From Proteocatella sp041738345 (lineage in GTDB: Bacteria > Bacillota > Clostridia > Peptostreptococcales > Filifactoraceae): a stretch of DNA of 64,000 nucleotides. Numbering within the stretch: the stretch's first letter is position 1; each line of letters begins with the position of its first letter. The translations under genes were made by a program, and so were the position numbers. Location: NCBI GenBank assembly GCA_041738345.1, contig JBGSPX010000047.1, positions 62,001 through 126,000 on the forward strand, written 5' to 3'. The notes under the pieces were generated by a model. The model had not been told where the DNA came from. It did not search any database and was given only the letters and a program-made list of their open reading frames with translations. This document shows, piece after piece, positions 27,451 to 35,991 of the stretch.

Positions 27451-28017
27451 TTATTTATATAATCCAAAACTTACAAACCATGCTACTACAACCGTAGGCG
27501 CTCCTGTTAAAAATCTTGAATAAAGTACTGATGGTACTCCAACTTGCACCGTATCTGGCTCAGCTTCTGCAAGTCCAAGTCCTACTGGTATAAAGTCTGC
27601 TGCTGCTTGAGCGTTTATCGCAAATAGTGCTGGAAGTGCTAAGTGTGGAGGTATATTTCCTTTTCCAATTTCTGCTCCAATTAAAACTCCTACTATCTGT
27701 GCTATAACAGCGCCAGGTCCAAGAAATGGTGATAGTAATGGGAATGAGCATATCAGTGATAATACTACAAGTCCACCAACAGTTCCCACAAGTGGTGTAA
27801 GAAGATTTGCAATCCAGCTTCCTACTCCAGATTCATTTATAATACCTATCATTACTGCAACAAATGCCATAAATGGAAGTATTGTGTGTATAACTGTATC
27901 TATAGTATCTCTACCTGCTTGAAATAATGTACTACTAAAATTTCCTATAGCTATACCGATTTTTCCTACAAGTCCGCCCGTCTGCTGACTTATTTTTTTA
28001 TTTGTATCGTAACCCAT
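27451..28017 (-). CDS. PTS glucitol/sorbitol membrane domain (C-terminal half of EIIB)
   Basis: 188-aa hydrophobic protein equal to the membrane C-terminal domain of the SrlE-type EIIB (FQAGRDTIDTVIHTILPFMAF; LSPFLGPGAVIAQIVGVLIGAE; PALFAINAQAAADFIPVGLGLAEAEPDTV region). In enteric bacteria this is fused to the EIIB domain; here it has its own RBS (AGGAGGAAATCTCAG) and ATG 27 bases after the separate EIIB gene. With the EIIC at 28423 it forms the sugar channel. Confidence 0.9.
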   Translation of the reverse strand: MGYDTNKKISQQTGGLVGKIGIAIGNFSSTLFQAGRDTIDTVIHTILPFMAFVAVMIGIINESGVGSWIANLLTPLVGTVGGLVVLSLICSFPLLSPFLGPGAVIAQIVGVLIGAEIGKGNIPPHLALPALFAINAQAAADFIPVGLGLAEAEPDTVQVGVPSVLYSRFLTGAPTVVVAWFVSFGLYK

Positions 28018-28044
28018 CTGAGATTTCCTCCTATAAATTTTTTT

Positions 28045-28413
28045 CTATATAAGCTCTACATTATCAGGCTTTACTCCTGAAACGTATATATCTTCTTTTA
28101 TAAACATTGCCAGTGGACCACTTTTTCCAGTCTTCATTATATTTACTGTAGGAATTTTCTTTTGAGGATATATACCGCATCTTAAAGTTCCACCACAATT
28201 TATTATTACACAGGCAATTTCTTCGTCCCTAACGCCTTTAGTAAATCCATCTATAAGTTCACAACCTGTAAGTTCAGCTATTCTAACTGCAGTATCAGGT
28301 GTTGCTCCACCAGTTATATAAACTACTTTATTCTTTTTTTCAGTAGGTTCTACTATAATAGGGCCACCCCATCCACCTGAACCTTTGTTTATTTTTACTT
28401 TTTTATATTCCAT
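28045..28413 (-). CDS. srlE: PTS glucitol/sorbitol EIIB domain
   Basis: 122-aa cytosolic EIIB. The phosphocysteine is C79 in NCGGTLRCGIYPQKK, and the N-terminus has the family WGGPI segment. It passes phosphate from EIIA H43 to glucitol during transport. It ends cleanly with a stop and the next gene has its own RBS, so the split from the membrane domain is natural rather than a frameshift. Confidence 0.92.
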   Translation of the reverse strand: MEYKKVKINKGSGGWGGPIIVEPTEKKNKVVYITGGATPDTAVRIAELTGCELIDGFTKGVRDEEIACVIINCGGTLRCGIYPQKKIPTVNIMKTGKSGPLAMFIKEDIYVSGVKPDNVELI

Positions 28414-28422
28414 AATATCCTC

Positions 28423-28986
28423 CTAATGTCCTATATTAACTTCTGTGCTTAATTTTATTCCCTGCTGTTTTTCAACATAAGCTGTTGTGAAATCTGTTAT
28501 CCAACCTCTAAAGAAGTTTGTAATCATACCTACAAATAGATATCTTACTGCTAAATCTGTAGTTGAAAGTCCAAGTGTTGTTATTCCTGATGCTATTCCT
28601 AAAAATACAAATAACTCTCCTGGATTTATGTGTGGAAACAATCCATTCATAGTGTGACAAGAAAAACTTGCTGCTGCATAGTAGCTTGGCTTATATTTTT
28701 CAGGCATAAATTTACCAAGTGATAATGTCATTGGGTTTGCGAAAACAAATGTTCCTATAACCGGTAGTATTAAGTATCTGCTTATTGGATTTGATGAGCA
28801 TTTTTTTGCTAACTTTTCAATTTTTTCTTCTCCAATAAATTTTATAATTGCATTCATAGTAACAAGAAGTGCTACTAATAGTGGAATGATTCCTGTTACG
28901 AAATCCATGAATTGTGCTCCACCTGCTCTAAATAAATTCATAAATGAATCTGCACCTCTTGCAAATACATCCAACATATGTGTCAT
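28423..28986 (-). CDS. srlA: PTS glucitol/sorbitol EIIC
   Basis: 187-aa integral membrane subunit, with TM helices and the family stretch GGAQFMDFVTGIIPLLVALLV and the conserved FPHINPGELFVFLGIA. Supplies the first half of the channel. Start ATG 28986 has AGGAGG seven bases upstream. Nine bases separate it from EIIB. Confidence 0.92.
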   Translation of the reverse strand: MTHMLDVFARGADSFMNLFRAGGAQFMDFVTGIIPLLVALLVTMNAIIKFIGEEKIEKLAKKCSSNPISRYLILPVIGTFVFANPMTLSLGKFMPEKYKPSYYAAASFSCHTMNGLFPHINPGELFVFLGIASGITTLGLSTTDLAVRYLFVGMITNFFRGWITDFTTAYVEKQQGIKLSTEVNIGH

Positions 28987-29014
28987 ATAAATAACCTCCT
29001 AATATTTTTTTATT

Positions 29015-29425
29015 TTAAACCACTACTTCAGCTTCAACTAAACTACCCTCCTCCATTTTAAAAGTTTTGTAATTTTTAACTGCATCTAATATCGCCTTTT
29101 TTAGTGGTTTGTTAAACTGTGTTAAATGTTCTTCTTCTATCTTATCTATATACATATCTTCAAGCCCTTTAAATGTTCTTACTCTAGCAGCTATCGTAAA
29201 TCCCTGCATTTTTCTTGATTCTACAATAAACCCATCATTTTCTATTCTTATAAGCACTATAGTACCTGAAGTAAACATTCCTTTTTTTCTTCCTATAGCT
29301 ACTTTTCCAAGTTTTCTAAGCTCTATATAATTTTTGTTGAAATCCTTTATCTGTATAAGTCCTAGTGTAAAATTTAAAATCCATACTACTATTGCTATTA
29401 TGATTAAAACTAAAATAGAATCCAT
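29015..29425 (-). CDS. gutM: GutM-type glucitol operon accessory protein
   Basis: 136-aa protein with one N-terminal TM helix (about 4-24) and a cytosolic part containing GRKKGMFTSGTIVLI and SRKMQGFTIAARVRTFKG, as in GutM/SrlM. GutM is reported as an activator of glucitol operons. It follows the PRD regulator by only two bases, so the two are coupled and probably act together. Confidence 0.88.
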   Translation of the reverse strand: MDSILVLIIIAIVVWILNFTLGLIQIKDFNKNYIELRKLGKVAIGRKKGMFTSGTIVLIRIENDGFIVESRKMQGFTIAARVRTFKGLEDMYIDKIEEEHLTQFNKPLKKAILDAVKNYKTFKMEEGSLVEAEVVV

Positions 29426-29426
29426 A

Positions 29427-31385
29427 TTATCTCCTTTCTAAAATCTCAATAAACTCATCATAATTTCGAGTTTTTATAAGCTTTTGAACCTTTTTCTTAT
29501 CTCTTGATAAATCTATTATATCTTGATAGGTTTTTATAATTAGGTCTTGATTGTTTTTACTTTCAGATGGAATAACCATAAGTATTATAAGTCCGACTTC
29601 CTTACCATCCACTTGAATTGGCTTTTTTAATATTCCATAGCTTAAAATAACTTCTTTGGCATCTTCATCAACTGCATGAGGTAATGCAATATACCCTCCA
29701 AATGCTGTAGCTGCTTTCTTTTCTCGCTCTAAAACACTTGTTTTGTAGGTCTTTGAAACTAAATTTTCCTCGACTAAGCTAGTTAGCATATGTTCTAGAT
29801 TTTCCATAAAAGTAGCTTCATCTAAGTGAAATACTAAACGTGAATCTAGTTTTTCTTCTAAAGCACTACTTTTTCGATAAGCCACATTTTCATCTATAAG
29901 GATTAACTGTCTTTCTATATCGTTTTTAAGTTCATCCTCATCAAATATAGACTTTATTCTTATTATAGGAACTAAAGTATCTAAATCCAAATCTACTAAA
30001 CTAAATACTATATCATAGTTATCTGCAATTTCTTTATTAAAATCCAAATCCGAATATGAATTAAATACTATCTTTTCTCCCAATATCTTTTTTAATTTTA
30101 TCCCTAGCAAAATCGCTGTTCCAAGTCCTGTACCACATACAATGCATGCATTTTCTATTTTTCTTGGTATTCTATCAGCTTTTTCAAAATAAGTTCCAAA
30201 ATGAAGGGCTAAATATCCTGTTTCATCATCGTCCACATGAACCTTGTATTTCTCTTCTATAACATCTGCTGCTATTTTCGCTATTTCATATGGCAGTTTG
30301 TAGTTTTCTTTAATCTCCTTAAGCATCGGATTTTTATATTTTATATTAAGTACCATTCGATTAAGTGCATAATATAAGTGATATTCAAGCCCTTGTATAA
30401 GCTGCTTATCTTTTTCAAGTTTTAAGCCTGTAAATTTAAATACTCTATCAAATATCTGTTTTCTAAGTATAGTTATGTTTTCATTTATTATTATGTTTCT
30501 AAGTATTTCATGATAAAGTGGCGCGTTTCTTCCCAAAAGAGGCATAACTATAAATATCGTTTCAAAATCACTTATCTCAATATTTAAAAAAGCTTCAATC
30601 TCATTTTTTAATGATTTCCCTCTTTTATATTCCTCTGACTCTAATATTATTTGATACTGTGGCTGAACAGCTATAATGCTCTTATCATGTTTTAGTCTTA
30701 TTAGCATTACTGCGATATATCTAATAAGATTTCTTAAGAGCGCTTCTGTAATGCTAAACATATTCGCTTTAAGATTTTCTACTAATTTGATTTTTAATTT
30801 TTCTAAATCTGATTTTTTAATAATGTTGCTTTCATCGAGCATAATCTTAGCGTCTTCATAAGTCTTACAAATATTTTCTAAAATTATAAGTCTAAGATTT
30901 ATTTCATCCCCCTCGACTTTGATTCCAGCATTAGTTTTTCGCTTTAACAAAAGCCCATGCTCTTCAAGTTTCTTATCTACTTTTTTTAAATCTTTAACTA
31001 GTGTAGTTCTTCCTACATTCATTTCTTCAGCTAAATCATCTATAGTTATTACATCTTCTATTGCTACTAAACGATTTATAAGATAATCCACTCTTTCGTC
31101 AGGATTATTGAGCTGAGAGAATTTTTGCTTTTGCCTTCTATTTAAATCCAATAATTCTCTAAATTTTTCTTGGTTAATTAGTTTAAGTTCATAATCACCA
31201 TTTGGATTTTTGTCTATCACTGCAATATCTGATGGTATTTCATCTTGAAGCTGTTTTAAATAATTTCTTATGCTTCTCGTACTTACCTTCATTTCTTCTG
31301 AAAAATCTTTCAATGAAATACTTTTGCAGTTTGCTAATATTTCAAGCATTGTGAGTAATTTTCGTTCTAATGATTTTGTAATCAT
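29427..31385 (-). CDS. gutR: PRD-domain transcriptional activator of the glucitol operon
   Basis: 652-aa BglG/MtlR-type regulator. Order: N-terminal HTH (SLKDFSEEMKVSTRSIRNYLKQL), a second HTH (TIDDLAEEMNVGRTTLVKDLKKVD), two PTS regulation domains (about 190-405) with conserved His in ALHFGTYF, an EIIB-like domain with CIVCGTGLGTAILLGIKLKK, and a C-terminal EIIA domain with phosphorylation site ALPHAVDED. Phosphorylation by HPr and glucitol EIIB would tune its activity. ATG 31385 is preferred, with GAGGG six bases upstream. First gene of the operon. Confidence 0.9.
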   Translation of the reverse strand: MITKSLERKLLTMLEILANCKSISLKDFSEEMKVSTRSIRNYLKQLQDEIPSDIAVIDKNPNGDYELKLINQEKFRELLDLNRRQKQKFSQLNNPDERVDYLINRLVAIEDVITIDDLAEEMNVGRTTLVKDLKKVDKKLEEHGLLLKRKTNAGIKVEGDEINLRLIILENICKTYEDAKIMLDESNIIKKSDLEKLKIKLVENLKANMFSITEALLRNLIRYIAVMLIRLKHDKSIIAVQPQYQIILESEEYKRGKSLKNEIEAFLNIEISDFETIFIVMPLLGRNAPLYHEILRNIIINENITILRKQIFDRVFKFTGLKLEKDKQLIQGLEYHLYYALNRMVLNIKYKNPMLKEIKENYKLPYEIAKIAADVIEEKYKVHVDDDETGYLALHFGTYFEKADRIPRKIENACIVCGTGLGTAILLGIKLKKILGEKIVFNSYSDLDFNKEIADNYDIVFSLVDLDLDTLVPIIRIKSIFDEDELKNDIERQLILIDENVAYRKSSALEEKLDSRLVFHLDEATFMENLEHMLTSLVEENLVSKTYKTSVLEREKKAATAFGGYIALPHAVDEDAKEVILSYGILKKPIQVDGKEVGLIILMVIPSESKNNQDLIIKTYQDIIDLSRDKKKVQKLIKTRNYDEFIEILERR

Positions 31386-31546
31386 TTTCATCCCTCAATT
31401 CCTTCTTTACACTTATCTTACTATATAGATTCTATTTGTTTAATATTAACTTTTTCACATTTTTTAAATAAATTTGGAAAAAACGTGTACTAATCAATTA
31501 GAGATTTTAACACATATTTAATATTTAGTATACCAATTTTGTATTT

Positions 31547-31586
31547 CAAAAAAACTACATCCATAAAATATAGGTGTAGTTTTTTT
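31547..31586 (-). terminator. Terminator after the unknown membrane gene
   Basis: Stem AAAAACTACA..CC / GG..TGTAGTTTTT with A/T tails on both sides; on minus it lies about 40 bases past the 31625 gene. The remaining bases 31392-31546 carry the glucitol regulator promoter area; I see no gene there. Confidence 0.75.
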
Positions 31587-31624
31587 AGAATTTTTATTAA
31601 ATTAATAAGAAACATTATCATTTT

Positions 31625-32764
31625 TTAAGAAAACCAAATATTAATAAGAAATCCTATAAAAATCGACCATTTAACCCAATTTATACGTTTTGCATACTCT
31701 AAATATTTTTTATTAACTTCAGATTTTTTGGTAAATCTCTTTTGAATATACTCAATTAATATAAGTACAATCGCAATTATAATTTGTTTATACAGTTTAA
31801 TTAATTCATTTCTTTCCGTTTCCTCTTCAAATACAATATTCTCCACTCTATATACTTTTCGCTCTGGATAAATTTCGTAAAAATCTTCTGTTTTAGTTTC
31901 AAAATTATCTACAGTATACCCATATCTATATAAATCTAAATCATTACTTGAATTTAAAGTTATTTTATTACTTTTAATTTCTTTCTCTAAATTTTCTAAC
32001 CTTATCCATTGCTCTCCTACGACAATGCCATTGTTATACTCTATAAATGAAATATAAACATTTTTTAACTTAGATTTAGATTTGTTCTTCACATCAACCA
32101 CATATGTATTTTTATCCGATGATGTATTTTGTCTATACGTCTTTATATCTAATATATCAACTGATGAATTAAGTTTATTTAAAACATCTTCTAATTTCCC
32201 ATCAAAAACCATATAATCTAGTGTACTTGATTCTCCAACGCTTAGTTTTCGCCTTAAATAATTATTACTACTATCCATATAATAAACTTCATCTATGTTT
32301 AGAGATGCTTTTTCTGATACATCCTCATGCTGAGTACTTAGTATAGCAACTTCTCCTGCATTAAGACGACTTAAAGTATAGGCCTTCCCCAAATAATGAC
32401 CACTTTTGTTAGTTTCTTGAGTATCCAAACTTATCCATATATCATAAATAGTTTCTTTTGAAATATTTTTTATCTTTATCTGCGAATACTTTGAGTTATC
32501 ATCTTTTTTTATATATTGATCTGAAGTTTTTATATCTTCATAATTAACATATAATGGCTTACTTATTTCAAGCTTAGGCGTTTTATCTACTTCTTCAGAC
32601 TGCTTTTGCACTTTATCTATTTCTTCAAACTGACTTTCAGCTTCTGTTGATACATTACTTGCAAAAAAAACTACTGTACAAATTAGAATACTCATAAATA
32701 TTATAGCTAACAAAATTTTGTTTTTTCCTAAAAAAACACTCCATTTTTTTAAAAATTTATCCAT
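31625..32764 (-). CDS. Unknown membrane-anchored protein with two beta repeats
   Basis: 379 aa, family not recognised. One N-terminal TM helix (about 17-36, ILLAIIFMSILICTVVFFAS), a long extracytoplasmic part, then two C-terminal TM helices (about 325-343 and 364-378). The outer part has two similar segments, KIKNISKETIYDIWISL and VDVKNKSKSKLKNVYISF, which look like two copies of a beta-sandwich of the CARDB/FxLYD kind. A Glu/Lys-rich linker repeats (EIDKVQKQSEEVDK). It starts 15 bases after the DUF5714-type gene and shares its strand, so the two are probably co-transcribed. No function assigned. Confidence 0.75.
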   Translation of the reverse strand: MDKFLKKWSVFLGKNKILLAIIFMSILICTVVFFASNVSTEAESQFEEIDKVQKQSEEVDKTPKLEISKPLYVNYEDIKTSDQYIKKDDNSKYSQIKIKNISKETIYDIWISLDTQETNKSGHYLGKAYTLSRLNAGEVAILSTQHEDVSEKASLNIDEVYYMDSSNNYLRRKLSVGESSTLDYMVFDGKLEDVLNKLNSSVDILDIKTYRQNTSSDKNTYVVDVKNKSKSKLKNVYISFIEYNNGIVVGEQWIRLENLEKEIKSNKITLNSSNDLDLYRYGYTVDNFETKTEDFYEIYPERKVYRVENIVFEEETERNELIKLYKQIIIAIVLILIEYIQKRFTKKSEVNKKYLEYAKRINWVKWSIFIGFLINIWFS

Positions 32765-32779
32765 CTAATCCCCCCAATA

Positions 32780-33541
32780 CTAATTATAATAATTACATTT
32801 TTCTTTTCTACATCCATGAGGATGTCTATGACTATCCTTGCATAAAACATCACATTCAAATTCTAATTTTATCCCCAAATATTCTTCTGATTTTTCACAC
32901 GCTACTTTTAGTGCTGTATATGCAAAGTTTTTACAGCAACAAGGCCCTGCCTGATATGCAATAGCTTTGATTACATCAGAAACCACATGCATAGTATGAG
33001 AAGTTTCAATATCTTTTGGACAAGCAGCCCCAAGTATGACACTATAAACTGCACCTATTGCAGGCGCTATCCCACATACTCCAGTAAGTCCACAATATGC
33101 GCCTATTGCTTGTTTTTGAGTTCTATTTATTGCTTCTTGAAGCTGTTTTTGGGTTATATCTAATCCATTGTTTCTTAATGCTATCATAAATGAACCTGCC
33201 ACTACCCAAGCATGTTCACACCCAAGCATTGGCAACTTTAAGCTGTCTATCAGATTTTCAGCTATTATATACGGATTAATTTCCTTCTGCTTCCAAACTT
33301 CATCTATCAATACCTCTAAAGTTTTTTTACCATGGCAGGCTTCGCATATATAATGTCCTTCTGGACAATTTACATAACCTAGCTCCTTAATTCCACATTC
33401 AAAACATTTAAGTTCCTGTGCTTCTTCAAAGTAATCTAGCTTTCCTCCACATACAAGGCAATTTTCTTTGATTTCATTCTGCTCACTAGCAGACTCGCCA
33501 GCAGGAATTCAACAGCCACTTTGATTATATAAATATTTCAT
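32780..33541 (-). CDS. Candidate selenoprotein with DUF5714-type domain (UGA at codon 11)
   Basis: Read from ATG 33541 (RBS AGAGG, six bases spacing) the frame is 253 codons, with one internal TGA at 33509-33511, codon 11, in SGC-U-IPAGES. No other stop follows. After Sec come a cysteine-rich N-terminal domain (pairs C28/C31, C46/C49, C59, C66/C69, with H63 and H70) and a helical domain (about 95-215) with GCEHAWVVAGSFMIALRNNG, YCGLTGVCGIAPAIGA and PCCCKNFA, plus a Cys/His tail. It resembles DUF5714. Simple gene calling would start at a TTG at 33310 and lose the Cys pairs. A hairpin follows the TGA. Alternative: nonsense mutation, made unlikely by the intact frame. Function unknown; a vicinal Cys-Sec pair suggests redox chemistry. 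Confidence 0.8.
33486..33501 (-). promoter_or_regulatory. SECIS-like hairpin after the UGA codon
   Basis: On the mRNA, eight bases after the UGA, CUGGC pairs with GCUAG (one G-U) around the loop GAGUCU; outer G-U pairs can extend it. Bacterial SECIS elements are small hairpins with a G at the start of the apical loop shortly after the UGA; the fdhF element of E. coli has a similar AGGUCUGC core. Short stem, so moderate confidence. Confidence 0.55.
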
Positions 33542-33604
33542 AAAGTTCCTCTCTTTTTAATTTATTTTTAGATTCTTAATTTATTTTTTAAATTAAAATA
33601 GCTA

Positions 33605-35005
33605 TTATTCTATAATATTGCTAAATAATCGCTCTAAGGCTTCCTCTAATTTTTCATTTTCAAAATTAGAATAATTTATTACTATTTTACCAGAAATATC
33701 ATCTTTATTTCCATAATAATAATAAGATAGACAAGATATTATTATTCCATTTTTTCTTGCCGAATCTATAATTTCAAAATCTGATAACTCAGTATCTACA
33801 TCCACTATAAAGTGAAGTCCTGAATTTGATTCTAAAATATCTATATTTGAAGAGAATCTACTTTTTTTCAACTCATCTAAAATAAATTTTCTCTGAAGTT
33901 TATAAAAATTCCTCATCCGATTTATATGTCTTTCAAAATAACCTCTATTTATAAACCTTGCAAGTGTATGCTGTTCAAAACTTGAAACCGCACATGAGTA
34001 AAAACCCATCTTTTTTTTGTATTCATTTACTAAATGTATAGGTAACACCATATAGCTTATACGAATTGTTGGTGCTATCGTTTTTGAAAAAGTATTCATA
34101 TATATGACTTTGTTTCCTGAGTCTATGCTTTGAAGAGTACTTATTGGTCTACCTATGAAACGAAATTCACTATCATATTCATCTTCAATTATATATCTAT
34201 CCTTAGCTATTTCTGCCCACTTTAATAACTCCTGTCTTCGCTTTATTGGCATTACTACACCTGTTGGAAAATGATGCGAGGGAGAAATATGAACTATATT
34301 TGCGTTACTTTTTTCTAATTCTAAAATATCAATCCCATCGTCATCTATGTCTATATACTCAAATTTTACTCCATTTGCTTCATAAATTTGAGCAATCTTA
34401 GGATATCCTGGATTTTCTACTGCAAATACACAATCTTTTTTAAAAAACTGTATAATCATATTATACAGCTGTTCTGTGCCAGCACCTATTATTATTTGCT
34501 CTGAATCAACATCCATTCCTGCAAACCTATATAAATAATTAGCTATTTCTTCTCTTAATTCCATAGTTCCATTAAATGGCGTTGGATTTAAAAGCTGAGT
34601 ATTTTTATCTGTAAGCACTTCTCTTGTAACCTTTGACCAAATTGAAAAAGGGAATTTACTTTCATTCACATTATTCGTTTTAAAATCCATAAAATAATTT
34701 TCTTCATCCAAGTTTATTGCTTTAGATATTTTTTTATGTACTTTTTCAATATTTTTACTACTTTGCAGTTCACTAACATAATAACCACTTTTTTCTACTG
34801 AATACACATACCCTTCTATTGAGAGCTGTGTATAAGCATTTTCAACGGTTACTACACTTATATTCAAATGATTTGCAAGGCTTCTTTTTGACGGAAGTTT
34901 ATCTCCTGATTTTATTTTTCCACATAAAATATCTGCTTTTATACTTCTATATAAAAATTCATATAAACTGACATTCCCTCTAATATTCATATCATATGTA
35001 AGCAT
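33605..35005 (-). CDS. pdxR: PdxR, MocR-family regulator of vitamin B6 synthesis
   Basis: 466-aa GntR-type HTH (residues about 10-75, SGDKLPSKRSLANHLNISVVTVENAY region) fused to a type I aminotransferase-like domain with the PLP-binding lysine in NTFSKTIAPTIRISYMVLP. PdxR proteins bind PLP and control pdxST. Divergent from pdxS with a 109-base gap holding a 10-bp inverted repeat. The gene at 33541 lies downstream on the same strand, 63 bases on. Confidence 0.93.
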   Translation of the reverse strand: MLTYDMNIRGNVSLYEFLYRSIKADILCGKIKSGDKLPSKRSLANHLNISVVTVENAYTQLSIEGYVYSVEKSGYYVSELQSSKNIEKVHKKISKAINLDEENYFMDFKTNNVNESKFPFSIWSKVTREVLTDKNTQLLNPTPFNGTMELREEIANYLYRFAGMDVDSEQIIIGAGTEQLYNMIIQFFKKDCVFAVENPGYPKIAQIYEANGVKFEYIDIDDDGIDILELEKSNANIVHISPSHHFPTGVVMPIKRRQELLKWAEIAKDRYIIEDEYDSEFRFIGRPISTLQSIDSGNKVIYMNTFSKTIAPTIRISYMVLPIHLVNEYKKKMGFYSCAVSSFEQHTLARFINRGYFERHINRMRNFYKLQRKFILDELKKSRFSSNIDILESNSGLHFIVDVDTELSDFEIIDSARKNGIIISCLSYYYYGNKDDISGKIVINYSNFENEKLEEALERLFSNIIE

Positions 35006-35018
35006 AATTTCTCCAATC

Positions 35019-35075
35019 TGGTATTATTATTTATAATTAAAATGGCTATTTAAATAATACCAATTTGATTATAAT
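35019..35075 (+). promoter_or_regulatory. pdxS promoter and candidate PdxR operator
   Basis: TGGTATTATT (35019-35028) and AATAATACCA (35053-35062) form a perfect 10-bp inverted repeat with a 24-base spacer, followed by a TATAAT at 35070-35075 about 40 bases before pdxS. The position fits regulation of both divergent transcripts. Confidence 0.6.
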
Positions 35076-35114
35076 ATAAATTAAAACAAATTACAAATTT
35101 AAGGAGATAATAAA

Positions 35115-35990
35115 ATGAAAAATGAAAGATTTGAATTAAACAAAAACTTAGCTCAAATGTTAAAAGGCGGAGTTATCATGGATGTAACTACACCTGAACA
35201 AGCAAAAATTGCTGAAAAAGCAGGTGCATGTGCGGTTATGGCGCTTGAACGTATTCCGGCAGACATAAGAATGGCAGGTGGAGTATCTCGTATGAGTGAT
35301 CCAAAAATGATTAAAGGGATTCAAGATGCTGTATCTATTCCAGTTATGGCAAAATGTCGTATGGGGCATTTTGTAGAAGCTCAAATTTTAGAAGCTATAG
35401 AAATAGATTACATAGACGAAAGTGAAGTACTTTCTCCTGCGGATGATAAGTATCACATCAATAAATTAAAATTTAATGTGCCTTTTGTATGTGGTGCTAA
35501 GGATTTAGGAGAAGCCTTAAGAAGAATCAGCGAAGGAGCTTCAATGATTCGTACAAAGGGAGAGCCTGGCACTGGTGATATTGTACAAGCTGTTCGTCAT
35601 ATGAGAATGATTCAAAGTGATATCAAAAAAATAACTTCAATGAATGAAGATGAACTTTTTGATATAGCAAAAGAACTACAAGTACCTTATGATTTAATCC
35701 AATTTGTACATGAAAACGGAAAACTTCCTGTTGTGAATTTTGCAGCTGGTGGAGTTGCTACTCCTGCGGATGCAGCTCTTATGATGCAACTTGGGGCTGA
35801 AGGCGTATTTGTAGGTTCTGGTATATTTAAATCTGGAGATCCTGCAAAACGTGCGGCGGCTATAGTTAAAGCCGTTACAAACTTTAATGATGCCAAACTT
35901 ATAGCTGAACTTTCAGAAGACCTCGGTGAGGCTATGGTTGGAATAAATGAACAAGAAATTGAACTTCTTATGGCTGAAAGAGGAAAGTAA
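35115..35990 (+). CDS. pdxS: Pyridoxal 5'-phosphate synthase, synthase subunit PdxS
   Basis: 291-aa (beta/alpha)8 synthase that makes PLP from ribose 5-phosphate, glyceraldehyde 3-phosphate and ammonia. Active-site lysine in PVMAKCRMGHF near residue 80, the second lysine in KGEPGTG, and the phosphate-binding NFAAGGVATPADAALMMQLGA. It forms a 12+12 complex with PdxT. Excellent RBS (AAGGAGATAATAAA before ATG). Confidence 0.98.
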   Translation: MKNERFELNKNLAQMLKGGVIMDVTTPEQAKIAEKAGACAVMALERIPADIRMAGGVSRMSDPKMIKGIQDAVSIPVMAKCRMGHFVEAQILEAIEIDYIDESEVLSPADDKYHINKLKFNVPFVCGAKDLGEALRRISEGASMIRTKGEPGTGDIVQAVRHMRMIQSDIKKITSMNEDELFDIAKELQVPYDLIQFVHENGKLPVVNFAAGGVATPADAALMMQLGAEGVFVGSGIFKSGDPAKRAAAIVKAVTNFNDAKLIAELSEDLGEAMVGINEQEIELLMAERGK

Positions 35991-35991
35991 T

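Noticed and set aside
27451..28413. Frameshifted srlE pseudogene
   Set aside because: Stop, 27-base gap, RBS and ATG are all proper between the two halves, so it is a genuine gene split.
33310..33541. Treat the upstream part as non-coding and start the DUF5714-type protein at a TTG (33310)
   Set aside because: The upstream frame is open except one TGA, has RBS plus ATG and encodes regular CxxC pairs; a TTG inside it has a poorly placed RBS.
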